Shown here one piece after another: positions 1 through 7,939 of a DNA stretch of 12,806 nucleotides; within the stretch, counting starts at the first letter, position 1, and each line of letters begins with the position of its first letter. The DNA comes from Rhodospirillaceae bacterium. GTDB taxonomy: Bacteria > Pseudomonadota > Alphaproteobacteria > MPNO01 > UBA2964. A program made the position numbers and the translations under genes. The stretch covers positions 1 through 12,806 of the forward strand of contig JABJKO010000261.1 in NCBI GenBank assembly GCA_018660305.1. The letters are read 5' to 3'. Below the pieces are notes generated by a model. The model was given only the letters and a program-made list of their open reading frames with translations. It was not told the DNA's origin and ran no database searches.

Positions 1-2
1 AC

Positions 3-284
3 GTTCGTGTCACCGTGGGCCGCCATATTGTCAAGACGCCCAGCTGCCCTGATTGGAGCAAGCCAGCGACCGGCGATTCGTCCAACCAGGTCACCAGTAA
101 TTTCGGCTGTGCCACCGCGACAAATCTGGGATTAATGATCGCCGATCCCAGCGTTCTCGTACACGGCGCTGACGACGTCGGTCCGGCCGACGGCGAAGCG
201 CTCTCCGTCGGCATCGAAAATTATCGAACGGACAAGGTCAAAACGGAATCCGCAGGAAGCACACTTACCGGAGGGGGCAACTAG
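3..284 (+). CDS. cpaD: CpaD-family Flp/Tad pilus assembly protein, C-terminal part (5' end outside window)
   Basis: The frame is open from the left edge, so only the last 93 residues are visible. They match the end of CpaD-family proteins: a CPDWS motif near visible residue 18, then NFGCATATNLG and MIADPSVLVHG, then an acidic stretch and an EN-YRT motif before a Gly/Ser-rich tail. CpaD proteins are periplasm-facing outer-membrane lipoproteins that help the secretin CpaC (RcpA) form the Tad pilus exit pore; the lipobox would lie outside the window. A GTG at 15 is in frame, but residues before it (VRVT) fit the family, so it is not the start. The stop codon shares one base with the next start codon, which implies co-translation with cpaE. 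The family call rests on motif recall, not on a database search. Confidence 0.85.
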   Translation, partial: VRVTVGRHIVKTPSCPDWSKPATGDSSNQVTSNFGCATATNLGLMIADPSVLVHGADDVGPADGEALSVGIENYRTDKVKTESAGSTLTGGGN

Positions 285-1492
285 TGAACGCGTCACCAGA
301 GTTCCTGAAGGAATTAGCGGCATCGGGTGATGCACACGGCATTGTTGTCTTTGCTGCCGATGAGGACCTACGGTTAGCGGTCTCTTCGGCTCTTCCTGGC
401 GCGCAGATAAAAGACGGCGGAATCCAAACCGCCATAACGGCAATGTCGCAGCAGGAATCCCCCGATATTCTCGTGGTGGATTTCGCGGAGGTCGAAGCCC
501 CCGAATCCGCCCTGCGCACGCTGAAAACACTGTGTTCGCCAACAACCAAGATCGTCGGCGTCGGTGCCGTCAATGACGTTCACCTGCTCCACAACCTGAT
601 CGATGCGGGCGCAACTGATTATTTGGTCAAACCCTTCTCTCCGGAAGAATTCGCGGGTGTAATCGAACACGTCTCGACCAGTTCCGACGGAGCCGAGAAC
701 GAGGGATCGAATGCCAGAACAATTCTGGTCACCGGCGTCAGAGGTGGGGTTGGTGCCAGCAGTCTGGTCACAGGCATAGGGTGGCACCTGGCCGAACGGG
801 TCGGAATGAACGTCGCCATTGTCGACCTCGATTTAATCTTTGGCACGGTCGCCCTGGAATATGACCTCGAACCCAGCCACGGGTTACGCGAGATTTTGGA
901 GAACCCTGAACGTGTCGATAGTCTGTTTATCGACAGTGCGGTTGTCCGGGCGACGGAGCACCTTTCCATCCTTGCGGCAGAAGAACTGCTGGAGGATCCA
1001 CCGGATATTAAGGCCGGCGCAATGGATCTTCTGATTGCCGAGTTGAGCAGGCAATCAAACTGTATTTTTGTCGATGTCCCATGTTCGCTTCTGGTGGCGC
1101 ACCCGGAATTGCTAGCCAAAGCGGATCATCTCGCCATTGTCTCTGAAATGAAACTTGCCGCGATCCGAGACATCATGCGGCTGGCCACGTTTGTTCGGGA
1201 TAGCGGTCGCAATCTTCCCATGAGCGTCATCGCCAATAAGGTGTCGACCAAAGATAAGCCCGAAGTCACGAAGAAGGAATTTGCCCGAGGCATCGGCATG
1301 CCTGTCGATTTCATCTTGCCGTGGGATCCCAAAGCCTTGACCCAGGCCGCGAAATCCGGGCGGGCCGTGACGGATTCCATGCCTAAATCCCCTTTATCCC
1401 GGGCAATTGTCGATTGCGCGACCGTACTCTCTTGCCATGAACAGCAAGAGGAAAAGAAACCATTTTGGAGCCGGTTGACACGGAAAGGCTAG
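284..1492 (+). CDS. cpaE: CpaE/TadZ, pilus localisation ATPase with receiver-like N-terminal domain
   Basis: 402 residues in two domains. Residues about 19-130 form a response-regulator-like fold: acidic DED near 26-28, D66 in ILVVDF at the phospho-acceptor position, and K116 in YLVKPF. The usual switch Thr/Ser appears to be Gly (VGVGAV). Residues about 145-385 are a ParA/MinD-type ATPase with GVRGGVGASS at 151-160 as the P-loop, IVDLDL near 179-184 and IFVDVP near 261-266. The P-loop lacks both lysines of the KGGxGK[ST] consensus, a feature I recall in this family. CpaE/TadZ proteins place the Tad machine at a cell pole. The GTG start is chosen because GGAGG lies at 270-274, nine bases upstream, and the start overlaps the cpaD stop. 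cpaF follows seven bases after the stop. Confidence 0.92.
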   Translation: MNASPEFLKELAASGDAHGIVVFAADEDLRLAVSSALPGAQIKDGGIQTAITAMSQQESPDILVVDFAEVEAPESALRTLKTLCSPTTKIVGVGAVNDVHLLHNLIDAGATDYLVKPFSPEEFAGVIEHVSTSSDGAENEGSNARTILVTGVRGGVGASSLVTGIGWHLAERVGMNVAIVDLDLIFGTVALEYDLEPSHGLREILENPERVDSLFIDSAVVRATEHLSILAAEELLEDPPDIKAGAMDLLIAELSRQSNCIFVDVPCSLLVAHPELLAKADHLAIVSEMKLAAIRDIMRLATFVRDSGRNLPMSVIANKVSTKDKPEVTKKEFARGIGMPVDFILPWDPKALTQAAKSGRAVTDSMPKSPLSRAIVDCATVLSCHEQQEEKKPFWSRLTRKG

Positions 1493-1499
1493 CCTCTGT

Positions 1500-3473
1500 T
1501 TGACCGCCGAACCCTTTACGGCAGAACTGATGTTTTCAAAGCGCAAAAATCAACCAGCTGAAGTCGAAGAAGCCGATGAAGACGGATTGGCGAAGGCGAT
1601 TGTCTGCGCCCGACCGTTGGTCGAAAGCAAATTCGATGCCGCAACGGCGGAGCGACTGCCCCGGCGAGAACTGGCATCGGAAATTCGAGTTCTCGCATCA
1701 ACGGTGTTGACGCAGGAAGGGATCACGCTGAACCGACTGGAGCAGCGCCAGCTGATAACGGCGCTGATCAATCATGTTCTGGCGGCTTCAGGCGATGCAC
1801 CCTCAAGCCAGCAAGAGGCGGCGCCGGTCTCGCTGCCTCCTCATACTGAATTACCGCCGTCCACGCCGGGAGCGCTCCCCGCTGAAGAAGCAGCGACCGC
1901 AGCCGGATCGCCTCAGGCACCAACGGAAATGGACCCTCAAGCGGCCGCTTCTGTAACGCCGCCACAGGCGGAACCCGGGCCGGCAGGGCCGATACTTGTT
2001 GCGGAAACAGCCGCCCCCGCGTCTCCGGAAATGGCCGCCGACATTCCGCCTGAAATGACAGCCGCCATGGCTGCGGAAATGGCGCCGGAAAATCCTGCGG
2101 ATGAACAACCTGTCCAGAGCGAGTCCACGGAGCTGGTTCACTCCGAGGAGGTCGCCCGGACCCTGGCCGAATTAAGCGACGGCCTCGACCAGAATTTCGA
2201 CCCGACTGCCTTCGTTGCAACACCGATCGACGAAGCCAAGGCCCGGGTACAGCCCGTTCTTCTCGAGCGCATCGACATTGCCGCGGCGACCGAAATGCCG
2301 CGGGCCGATTTGTCCCGTCAGGTTACTGAAATCGTTTCGGAGATCCTGTTCGAAGAACGATTGCGGCTTAACCTCGCCGAGCAGCGTGACCTTGTCACCA
2401 TGCTCATCAACGACATGCTGGGCCTGGGGCCGCTGGAGCCTCTGCTCAGCGACGACAGCATCACCGACATCATGGTGAATGGGCCCAATCAGGTCTATGT
2501 GGAGCGCAAAGGCAAGCTTGAGCTGACGACAGTACGATTCCGTGACAACGCCCATATCATGAATATCGCCACAAGGATCGTCTCCAAGATCGGGCGACGG
2601 ATCGATGAATCTCAGCCGTTGGTCGATGCCCGTCTCGAAGATGGCAGTCGCGTCAATATCATCATCCCGCCCCTTGCCATCGACGGATCCTCCATCTCCA
2701 TCCGAAAGTTCTCCAAGAAGGGCATCACGCTTGATGTGATGGCGGAGCAGGGCAACATTTCCCGCGAAATGGCGACGCTTCTGAAGATTGCCGCACGGTC
2801 GCGGTTAAACCTCCTGATATCAGGGGGCACGGGCTCGGGAAAAACCACGCTGCTGAATGCCATGTCGCAACTGATCGATCATGGCGAGCGCATCTGTACC
2901 ATCGAGGACGCGGCGGAACTTCAGCTACAGCAGCCCCATGTGGTGAGGCTGGAAACGCGCCCGGCCAATCTTGAAGGTGAAGGCGAGATCGGCATGCGGG
3001 ATTTGCTGAAGAACACCCTGCGTATGCGTCCCGACCGGATCATCCTCGGTGAGGTCCGCGGCCATGAAGCGGTCGATATGCTTCAGGCCATGAATACGGG
3101 CCACGACGGCTCCATGTGTACGGTTCACGCCAACCGCCCGCGTGAAGCCCTCACCCGTCTGGAAAATATGATCGGGATGGCGGGTATCAACCTGCCCAGC
3201 AAGGCGGTGAGGACACAGATCGCCGATGCGGTGGACATGGTTGTGCAGGTCAGCCGTATGCGCGACGGCATGAGACGCATCACCAGCATCACCGAAGTCA
3301 CCGGGATGGAAGGCGATGTCATCGTGACCCAGGAGCTTTTCGCGTATCAGTTCGAGGGCGAAAATGCCAACGGCGTCTTGATGGGTTCATTCCGGTCAAG
3401 CGGCCTGAGGCCGCATTTCACGCCGAAAGCGGAATATTTCAACCTGGACAAAGCCCTTCTCGAGGTCATTTGA
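1500..3473 (+). CDS. cpaF: CpaF/TadA, Tad pilus motor ATPase with extended, duplicated N-terminal region
   Basis: 657 residues from TTG at 1500. CpaF proteins are usually about 450-500, as I recall. It is a secretion ATPase of the VirB11/GspE type, expected to be a cytoplasmic hexamer that powers Flp pilus assembly. The C-terminal part is canonical: [15 protein letters not shown] near 302-316, DIMVNGP near 323-329, Walker [10 protein letters not shown] 442-450, IEDAAELQL 468-476, Walker B ILGEVRG 515-521 with E518, and TVHANRP 541-547 with H543. Residues 41-96 resemble residues 254-309, so the N-terminal helical segment is present twice, separated by a Pro/Ala/Glu-rich linker (about 97-243). 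Start: TTG 1500 has GGAAAGG at 1482-1488; ATG at 1530 gives MFSKRK, which resembles usual CpaF starts but lacks a clear Shine-Dalgarno. Either is possible. tadB begins one base after the stop. Confidence 0.97.
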   Translation: MTAEPFTAELMFSKRKNQPAEVEEADEDGLAKAIVCARPLVESKFDAATAERLPRRELASEIRVLASTVLTQEGITLNRLEQRQLITALINHVLAASGDAPSSQQEAAPVSLPPHTELPPSTPGALPAEEAATAAGSPQAPTEMDPQAAASVTPPQAEPGPAGPILVAETAAPASPEMAADIPPEMTAAMAAEMAPENPADEQPVQSESTELVHSEEVARTLAELSDGLDQNFDPTAFVATPIDEAKARVQPVLLERIDIAAATEMPRADLSRQVTEIVSEILFEERLRLNLAEQRDLVTMLINDMLGLGPLEPLLSDDSITDIMVNGPNQVYVERKGKLELTTVRFRDNAHIMNIATRIVSKIGRRIDESQPLVDARLEDGSRVNIIIPPLAIDGSSISIRKFSKKGITLDVMAEQGNISREMATLLKIAARSRLNLLISGGTGSGKTTLLNAMSQLIDHGERICTIEDAAELQLQQPHVVRLETRPANLEGEGEIGMRDLLKNTLRMRPDRIILGEVRGHEAVDMLQAMNTGHDGSMCTVHANRPREALTRLENMIGMAGINLPSKAVRTQIADAVDMVVQVSRMRDGMRRITSITEVTGMEGDVIVTQELFAYQFEGENANGVLMGSFRSSGLRPHFTPKAEYFNLDKALLEVI

Positions 3474-3474
3474 C

Positions 3475-4467
3475 GTGCAGTTCGATCCCCTCTTCCTCAT
3501 GGCCGGCGGCGCGGCACTCGCCGCGATGCTTGTCATCTTCACGCTCGCGGCATCGATCGGCAGCAAACAAGAAAAGACATTTGCCAACCGCCTCTCCCGC
3601 GTTGCCGGCACCCCGAGACAGGTCTCAACCGGTGGTGCGGATGCCATCAATATCCGGAACACCCGGGACGACAGTGGAATCAAAATTCTCGACAACCTGA
3701 TCAAAAACTATTTACCGCGACCGGCGGTTCTTCGAGAACGGCTGATAAGTACCGGACTCAAACTTTCCATTGGAGAGTATGTCCTTTTTTCGGTCTTCGT
3801 CGCGATTATAGTTGGATTGTCCGCCTCCTTCTTCCTCGGCCGGTCGCCCATGATTTCCGTTTTATCCGGTTTAGGGTCGGGGTTGATGATCCCGCATATG
3901 CTCGTAAAAAAACTGATCGAACGGCGGCTTAAAAATTTCACCGCGGAATTTCCCCAGGCAATCGATCTGATCGTCCGCGGCCTGAAATCCGGCCTCCCCG
4001 TTCCCGCCTCCATCCGCACTGTGGCGGAGGAAATCAAGGACCCGGTCGGAATGGAGTTTGGACTTATTTCCGATCGCCTGCGCATCGGCCAGCCCCTTGA
4101 AGACGCGCTTCACGCCACGGCGAAACGGGTACCGACGCCTGAGTTCCACTTTTTTGTAACCAGCCTCTCCATTCAACGGGAAACCGGCGGTAATCTGGCG
4201 GAAACGCTGCAGAATTTGTCCGATATCCTGCGCCAGCGCCGACAGATGAAACAAAAGATCAAGGCCATGTCCTCGGAAGCAAAGGCCAGCGCCTACATCC
4301 TGGGATCGCTGCCCTTTCTGATGTTCGGAATCATGCTGCTCCTAAACAAGCCTTACGTGATGACCCTGTTTTATGACCCAAGAGGCCTCCTGATGCTCGG
4401 GTTCGGCATTACCTGTCTTCTCGTCGGGATAATCGTGATGGCGAAGATGGTGAAGTTCGAAATATGA
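3475..4467 (+). CDS. tadB: TadB, inner-membrane platform protein of the Tad pilus (T2SSF family)
   Basis: 330 residues, a normal length. TadB and TadC are paralogous inner-membrane proteins thought to form the platform on which CpaF acts. Hydrophobic segments lie near residues 5-27, 102-121, 125-144, 273-290 and 304-323. Between the third and fourth is the cytoplasmic T2SSF domain: FPQAIDLIVRGLKSGLP at 159-175, DRLRIGQPLEDAL at 200-212, and LSIQRETGGNLAETL at 231-245, which holds the GG-N-[AS]-E-L core of this family. The GTG start has GAGGT at 3462-3466, eight bases upstream, inside the end of cpaF, and follows the cpaF stop by one base. Its own stop overlaps the next gene, so cpaF, tadB and tadC look translationally coupled. 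Confidence 0.95.
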   Translation: MQFDPLFLMAGGAALAAMLVIFTLAASIGSKQEKTFANRLSRVAGTPRQVSTGGADAINIRNTRDDSGIKILDNLIKNYLPRPAVLRERLISTGLKLSIGEYVLFSVFVAIIVGLSASFFLGRSPMISVLSGLGSGLMIPHMLVKKLIERRLKNFTAEFPQAIDLIVRGLKSGLPVPASIRTVAEEIKDPVGMEFGLISDRLRIGQPLEDALHATAKRVPTPEFHFFVTSLSIQRETGGNLAETLQNLSDILRQRRQMKQKIKAMSSEAKASAYILGSLPFLMFGIMLLLNKPYVMTLFYDPRGLLMLGFGITCLLVGIIVMAKMVKFEI

Positions 4468-5444
4468 ACGCTGAAGACATCATCAGATACATTTCTGAAA
4501 ACGACAGCATTATCTTGATTTCCGCTGTGGTCAGCGCGGTCATGGGCACCCTGCTCGTTTACCGCGCCCTGCTTTACCGCGATCCTCTTGCCGACCGGAT
4601 TCAGTCCCTCAATTCCCGTCAGCGTACCCTCAAGACAAGCCTTTTGGCCGCGAAATCCCGACAGCGCCATGAGCAGAGCATCGGCTTCATGCGCGAGTGG
4701 GTGAAGCGTCTTAATCTTCTCCGATCGAAGGAGGCTAAAAAAATCGGGATCCTGCTCAGCCGTGCCGGTTACCGGGATAAAGACGCCACCGTTATGTATT
4801 TTTTCGCCAAACTCACCCTGCCCTTCATTCTGGGCGGCCTGGGGGTCCTGTTTCTCTATGTGGTGCCACTGACAAGTGCGCCCGGAACGACCAAACTCAT
4901 AATTGCCCTCGTTCTCGTTGCCATCGGCGGTTTTGGACCCAACATATTCGTCAAGAACATCATCGCGAAACGGGAAAAAAAACTGCGAAAGGGCGTCCCC
5001 GACGCCCTCGACCTTCTGGTGATCTGTGCCGAAGCGGGCCAGAGCCTGGACGCTTCATTAAAACGCGTAGCCAAGGAAATGGGGCAGTTTTCTCCCGAAA
5101 TCTCGGACGAACTTTCCTTGACGTCGGTCGAACTTGGATTGATGCCGGACCGGCGGCAGGCCCTCGACAATCTCGTTGAGCGGGTCAACATTCCGGAGAT
5201 CCGGAATGTTGTAAACGCCCTGAACCAGACGGAAAAATACGGAACGCCTCTGGCTCACACTCTGCGGGTTCTGTCAGGGGAATATCGAAACGATCGCATG
5301 ATGAAGGCCGAGGAAAAGGCGGCACGCCTGCCGGCCATTATGACAGTTCCGATGATTATCTTCATCCTACCGCCATTGTTCGTCGTGCTGTTGGGACCGG
5401 CCGTGACCCGTATCATCGATCTGTTCCGGAACTACGGGTCCTAG
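4464..5444 (+). CDS. tadC: TadC, second inner-membrane platform protein of the Tad pilus (T2SSF family)
   Basis: 326 residues. Hydrophobic segments lie near residues 15-37, 114-136, 143-163 and 291-312. The T2SSF domain between them shows VPDALDLLVICAEAGQSLDASLKR (about 178-201, given here in part as VPDALDLLVICAEAG) and a glycine-containing region ALNQTEKYGTPLAHTLRVL near 252-270, where TadC proteins have YG in place of the TadB GG. The ATG overlaps the tadB stop in an ATGA arrangement, a clear sign of coupling. The gene ends the first plus-strand run; the next gene, tadD, faces it from the minus strand after about 100 bases. TadB/TadC order and lengths are typical for alphaproteobacterial Tad loci, so the call is secure although the sub-assignment B versus C rests mainly on order. 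Confidence 0.95.
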   Translation: MNAEDIIRYISENDSIILISAVVSAVMGTLLVYRALLYRDPLADRIQSLNSRQRTLKTSLLAAKSRQRHEQSIGFMREWVKRLNLLRSKEAKKIGILLSRAGYRDKDATVMYFFAKLTLPFILGGLGVLFLYVVPLTSAPGTTKLIIALVLVAIGGFGPNIFVKNIIAKREKKLRKGVPDALDLLVICAEAGQSLDASLKRVAKEMGQFSPEISDELSLTSVELGLMPDRRQALDNLVERVNIPEIRNVVNALNQTEKYGTPLAHTLRVLSGEYRNDRMMKAEEKAARLPAIMTVPMIIFILPPLFVVLLGPAVTRIIDLFRNYGS

Positions 5445-5546
5445 AGCCCTATAGAGCGCTAGTCGACTGCAACCGCACGAGCAGGCCAGTCATTCTAAAT
5501 TTCTCCGTGGCACATCGCCTTTCGGCAGCCGTCTGATCAGGACAGT
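5445..5546. other. Convergent gap between tadC and tadD
   Basis: About 100 bases between two converging stop codons. I see no gene. Right after the tadC stop is the decamer CCCTATAGAG (5447-5456), inside an imperfect inverted repeat, followed by short palindromes AGCGCT and AGTCGACT. None is followed by a T-run, so an intrinsic terminator is possible but not shown. The same decamer occurs in the other convergent gap of this window (11962-11971). Confidence 0.4.
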
Positions 5547-6446
5547 TTAACGCGCCGGAACCGCATAGTTTCTGGGCTTCGACGGTCCCCGCATCTTTAT
5601 GAATTCCTGGCTGTCGCCACGGATGTGGGCCCGTATGGCGGCACGGGTTTCGGTCGGATCGGCGAGGGATTTTATGGTCTCGAAATAGGCTATTTGATCC
5701 TGGGCGGCTCTATTGTTGAGATCGAATCGCGCCACGCTTTCCGCTGTCTTGCTGTCGCCGGCAAGGACCAGGCCCAACGCCAGGTTGAGCCGGTGCCGTT
5801 CAGAGGCCTTCGGGCTTGCGACGACCTTACGAAGTTCACCGTTGGCCGCTTCCACATCGCCACTCAACATTAGCGAAAGACCGAGATTATTACGAAGACT
5901 CAAGCTCCTGGGGTTTGTCTTCAGGCCAACACGGTAAAAAGCCTGGGCAGCCTTGTAATCATCGGTCAAATCGTAAGCAACGGCGATACCGTTATAAAGC
6001 CTCGGATCCTCCATCCGGTTCAAGGCTCGCTCGAAATGACGGATGGCCGCGGCGGGCCGATCCAACATGATCAGGGTATTACCGAGGCCACGCATCGCAT
6101 CGACGCTTTTCGGTTTAAGTTTAAAGGCGCGTTGAAAGGCCTTCAGGGCCTCAACATTTGCACCCACTTTGTTTAGCGCCCTGGCCAGCCCATAAGCGGC
6201 ATCAAAGTTTTTAGGCCGCAGCTTGATGGCTCGGCGGTACAGGGATACAGCAATTGCCCAGTCTCCACGAGCGGCCGTCGCCTGGGCCACACGAATAATG
6301 GAATTTATCTTCGGTGTTGTCGTTTTCTTGCCGTCTCTGACAACACTTTCTGCCCTGATATTATTAGTCAGATGATCGTCCGCGCAGGCGGTCAATAAGC
6401 CCATGAGACAAATGGCCGAAAGGCCTTGCCGTGCCTTAATCCACAT
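5547..6446 (-). CDS. tadD: TadD-like TPR lipoprotein of the Tad pilus locus
   Basis: From ATG at 6446 the protein has 299 residues. It starts MWIKARQGLSAICLMGLLTAC, a lipoprotein signal peptide with lipobox LTAC (lipidated Cys at residue 21). The rest is helical tetratricopeptide repeats, with TPR-like patterns WAIAVSLYRRAIKLRPKN, ALKAFQRAFKLKPKS, AAIRHFERALNRMEDP and KAAQAFYRVGLKTNPRS in order. TadD proteins are periplasmic, outer-membrane-anchored and needed for pilus biogenesis, probably as a pilotin or scaffold. An in-frame GTG at 6470 gives 307 residues, but GGGGAA lies four bases before the ATG and the ATG gives a cleaner signal peptide. The gene runs against its neighbours: convergent with tadC, divergent from tadE. 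The family call rests on lipobox, TPRs and location. Confidence 0.85.
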   Translation of the reverse strand: MWIKARQGLSAICLMGLLTACADDHLTNNIRAESVVRDGKKTTTPKINSIIRVAQATAARGDWAIAVSLYRRAIKLRPKNFDAAYGLARALNKVGANVEALKAFQRAFKLKPKSVDAMRGLGNTLIMLDRPAAAIRHFERALNRMEDPRLYNGIAVAYDLTDDYKAAQAFYRVGLKTNPRSLSLRNNLGLSLMLSGDVEAANGELRKVVASPKASERHRLNLALGLVLAGDSKTAESVARFDLNNRAAQDQIAYFETIKSLADPTETRAAIRAHIRGDSQEFIKMRGPSKPRNYAVPAR

Positions 6447-6724
6447 AATGTTCCCCGAAATGTCGAGCACGCCCCTAATTCTGTGCCCCTACATTGGCCC
6501 TGAATGGTTAGAGGATCGTAAACCTTTTGGGTCGATAAAGGTGAATATCAGGCATCATTGATTAAGAAATTTCCACGTAATCTAGGCATAATAAGCGTTC
6601 AATTAGTAAATAATATGAATAATTACTTAACAGTCTCTTTAAACATTGTCTGTAAGAATAATAGATTAATAAAAAGACAGGGCGGGAACGCTGAACGGAA
6701 TTTGGGGGAGAACGAATTGGGATT
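6447..6724. promoter_or_regulatory. Divergent tadD/tadE intergenic region with AT-rich core, probable promoters
   Basis: This is the only divergent junction in the window, so promoters for tadD (leftward) and for the tadE-F-G run (rightward) are expected here. Bases 6601-6670 hold 13 G/C by my count, about 19%, against well over 50% in the flanking genes. The core contains TTAA-N8-TTAA (6627-6642), close to but not matching the TTAA-N7-TTAA CtrA box. I cannot place -35/-10 boxes with confidence. No ORF of note lies inside. Confidence 0.45.
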
Positions 6725-7327
6725 ATGGCGATGAGACGCTCATTGCGAAATTTCTTGTCCGGGAAAATCCGGCTTTTCAGACGATCCCGCGATGGCGTGG
6801 CGGGCATCGAGTTTGCCTTCGCCGCCCCAGTCATCATTTTCGCCGCGGTGGGCGTAATCGAGCTCGGGACCATGATGTTCACGAACACCCTGATGGAAGG
6901 CGGGCTCCGTGATGCGGCCCGTTTTGGCATTACCGGCTATACCCCGGTCGGCGTGAGCCGCGAGGACCGCATTCGCGAAATCCTTCAGGACAACACCATC
7001 GGGCTGGTGGATATGAATACGGCCACCATCACGCAGCAGATCTATCCGAGCTTCGGCGATATCGGCAAGCCGGAACCCTATACCGATGACAATCCCGCCA
7101 ACGGGCAATATGACCCGGGCGAAGCCTTCCAGGATATCAACGGCAACGGCCAGTGGGACCCGGATATGGGTGCCGCTGGAATTGGCGGACCCGGTGCGGT
7201 GGTTCTCTATGTGGTGGAGTTTGACTGGCCGGCCCTGACCCCCCTTTTCCAACCCATCTTCAACGGGATCGGAAAAATCCGTATGCGCGCCAGCGTCGCT
7301 GTGCGCAACGAACCTTTCAGCCCATAG
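6725..7327 (+). CDS. tadE: TadE-like minor pseudopilin with EF-hand-like insertion
   Basis: 200 residues. A basic N-terminus (RRSLRNF, RLFRRSR) is followed by DGVAGIEFAFAAPVIIFAAVGVIELG (about 23-48; core GIEFAFAAPVII), the class of cleaved hydrophobic segment with a conserved Glu that marks TadE-family pseudopilins processed by the prepilin peptidase TadV. The extracytoplasmic part has NTLMEGGLRDAARFGITG near 54-71, typical of TadE. Residues about 117-147 carry two Asp/Asn/Gly-rich loops, the second DINGNGQWDPD at 137-147, resembling calcium-binding EF-hand or dockerin loops. Minor pseudopilins of this kind are thought to prime or cap the pilus. The ATG at 6725 is the best in-frame start, but its Shine-Dalgarno is unclear: GGGGGAG at 6704-6710 is 14 bases away. 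The next gene starts eight bases after the stop. Confidence 0.87.
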   Translation: MAMRRSLRNFLSGKIRLFRRSRDGVAGIEFAFAAPVIIFAAVGVIELGTMMFTNTLMEGGLRDAARFGITGYTPVGVSREDRIREILQDNTIGLVDMNTATITQQIYPSFGDIGKPEPYTDDNPANGQYDPGEAFQDINGNGQWDPDMGAAGIGGPGAVVLYVVEFDWPALTPLFQPIFNGIGKIRMRASVAVRNEPFSP

Positions 7328-7335
7328 CAACGAAT

Positions 7336-7899
7336 ATGATCAGCTTCAGAAAATTGCTTCAGCATTTTCGAAAGGAAGAACGCGGCAGCCTTCTGGTTGA
7401 GACCGCCTTCACCCTCTCGATTATTGCGACGGTGACCCTGGCCGGTATGGAAGTTGGCCGTTACGCATTACTTCATCAGAAGCTCGAACGCATCGCCGCG
7501 TCGACCGGCGATCTGATCTCACAGGCGCCGTTTCTGACCCAGACCGATGTGGACAATGTGTTTGATGCCATATCGGAAGTCGCAAAACCGTTTGAGATCG
7601 GCCCCAAGGGGCTAGTGATCGTTTCGTCGCTGAGCGGCGTTGATGGCGCACCACCGACCATAAACTGGCAACAGACGGGCGGTGGCAACCTGATCGTTCC
7701 GAGCAAAATCGGAACTGCAGGCGGTGACGCAACCATGCCCTCGGGGTTTGTCGTAATCCCGGGCGAAACGGTCATAGTCTCCGAGATCTTTTTCGATTTT
7801 TCGCCCTGGATTTTCCCCAAAGTGGTGAAAACCGGGCGGATATATCACTCCGCTTTCTTACGGCCCCGCCTGGGAACACTGACCGTTGTTTTGCCTTGA
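7336..7899 (+). CDS. Second TadE/TadF-like minor pseudopilin
   Basis: 187 residues. The N-terminus has a basic stretch and ERGSLLVETAFTLSIIATV (15-33), a pseudopilin-type segment with a conserved Glu (E22) at the start of the hydrophobic helix, followed by GMEVGRYALLHQKLERIAASTGDLISQ-like residues typical of the TadE/TadF family. The remaining part (about 65-187) is a small, probably periplasmic domain with no catalytic motif that I can see. By order it stands where TadF is found (tadE, tadF, tadG), but family members are hard to separate by eye, so no symbol is given. It lies eight bases after tadE and ends 40 bases before the ATG chosen for the TadG-like gene, so all three are probably one operon. 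Confidence 0.82.
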   Translation: MISFRKLLQHFRKEERGSLLVETAFTLSIIATVTLAGMEVGRYALLHQKLERIAASTGDLISQAPFLTQTDVDNVFDAISEVAKPFEIGPKGLVIVSSLSGVDGAPPTINWQQTGGGNLIVPSKIGTAGGDATMPSGFVVIPGETVIVSEIFFDFSPWIFPKVVKTGRIYHSAFLRPRLGTLTVVLP

Positions 7900-7939
7900 G
7901 CCGGCTCCAACCAGATTTGGCCAGATTAGGGATGACACC

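Noticed and set aside
15..17. GTG at 15 as a gene start
   Set aside because: The frame continues to the window edge and the residues before it fit CpaD, so the gene starts outside the window.
1768..2223. Several overlapping frames, both strands, opposite the CpaF linker
   Set aside because: The Pro/Ala-rich low-complexity DNA has few stop codons in any frame. Only the cpaF frame joins recognisable domains on both sides, so this is not a frameshift or a nested gene.
6627..6642. Possible CtrA box TTAA-N8-TTAA
   Set aside because: The established box has seven bases between the half-sites; here there are eight, in a very AT-rich patch where TTAA is common. Mentioned only as a hint.
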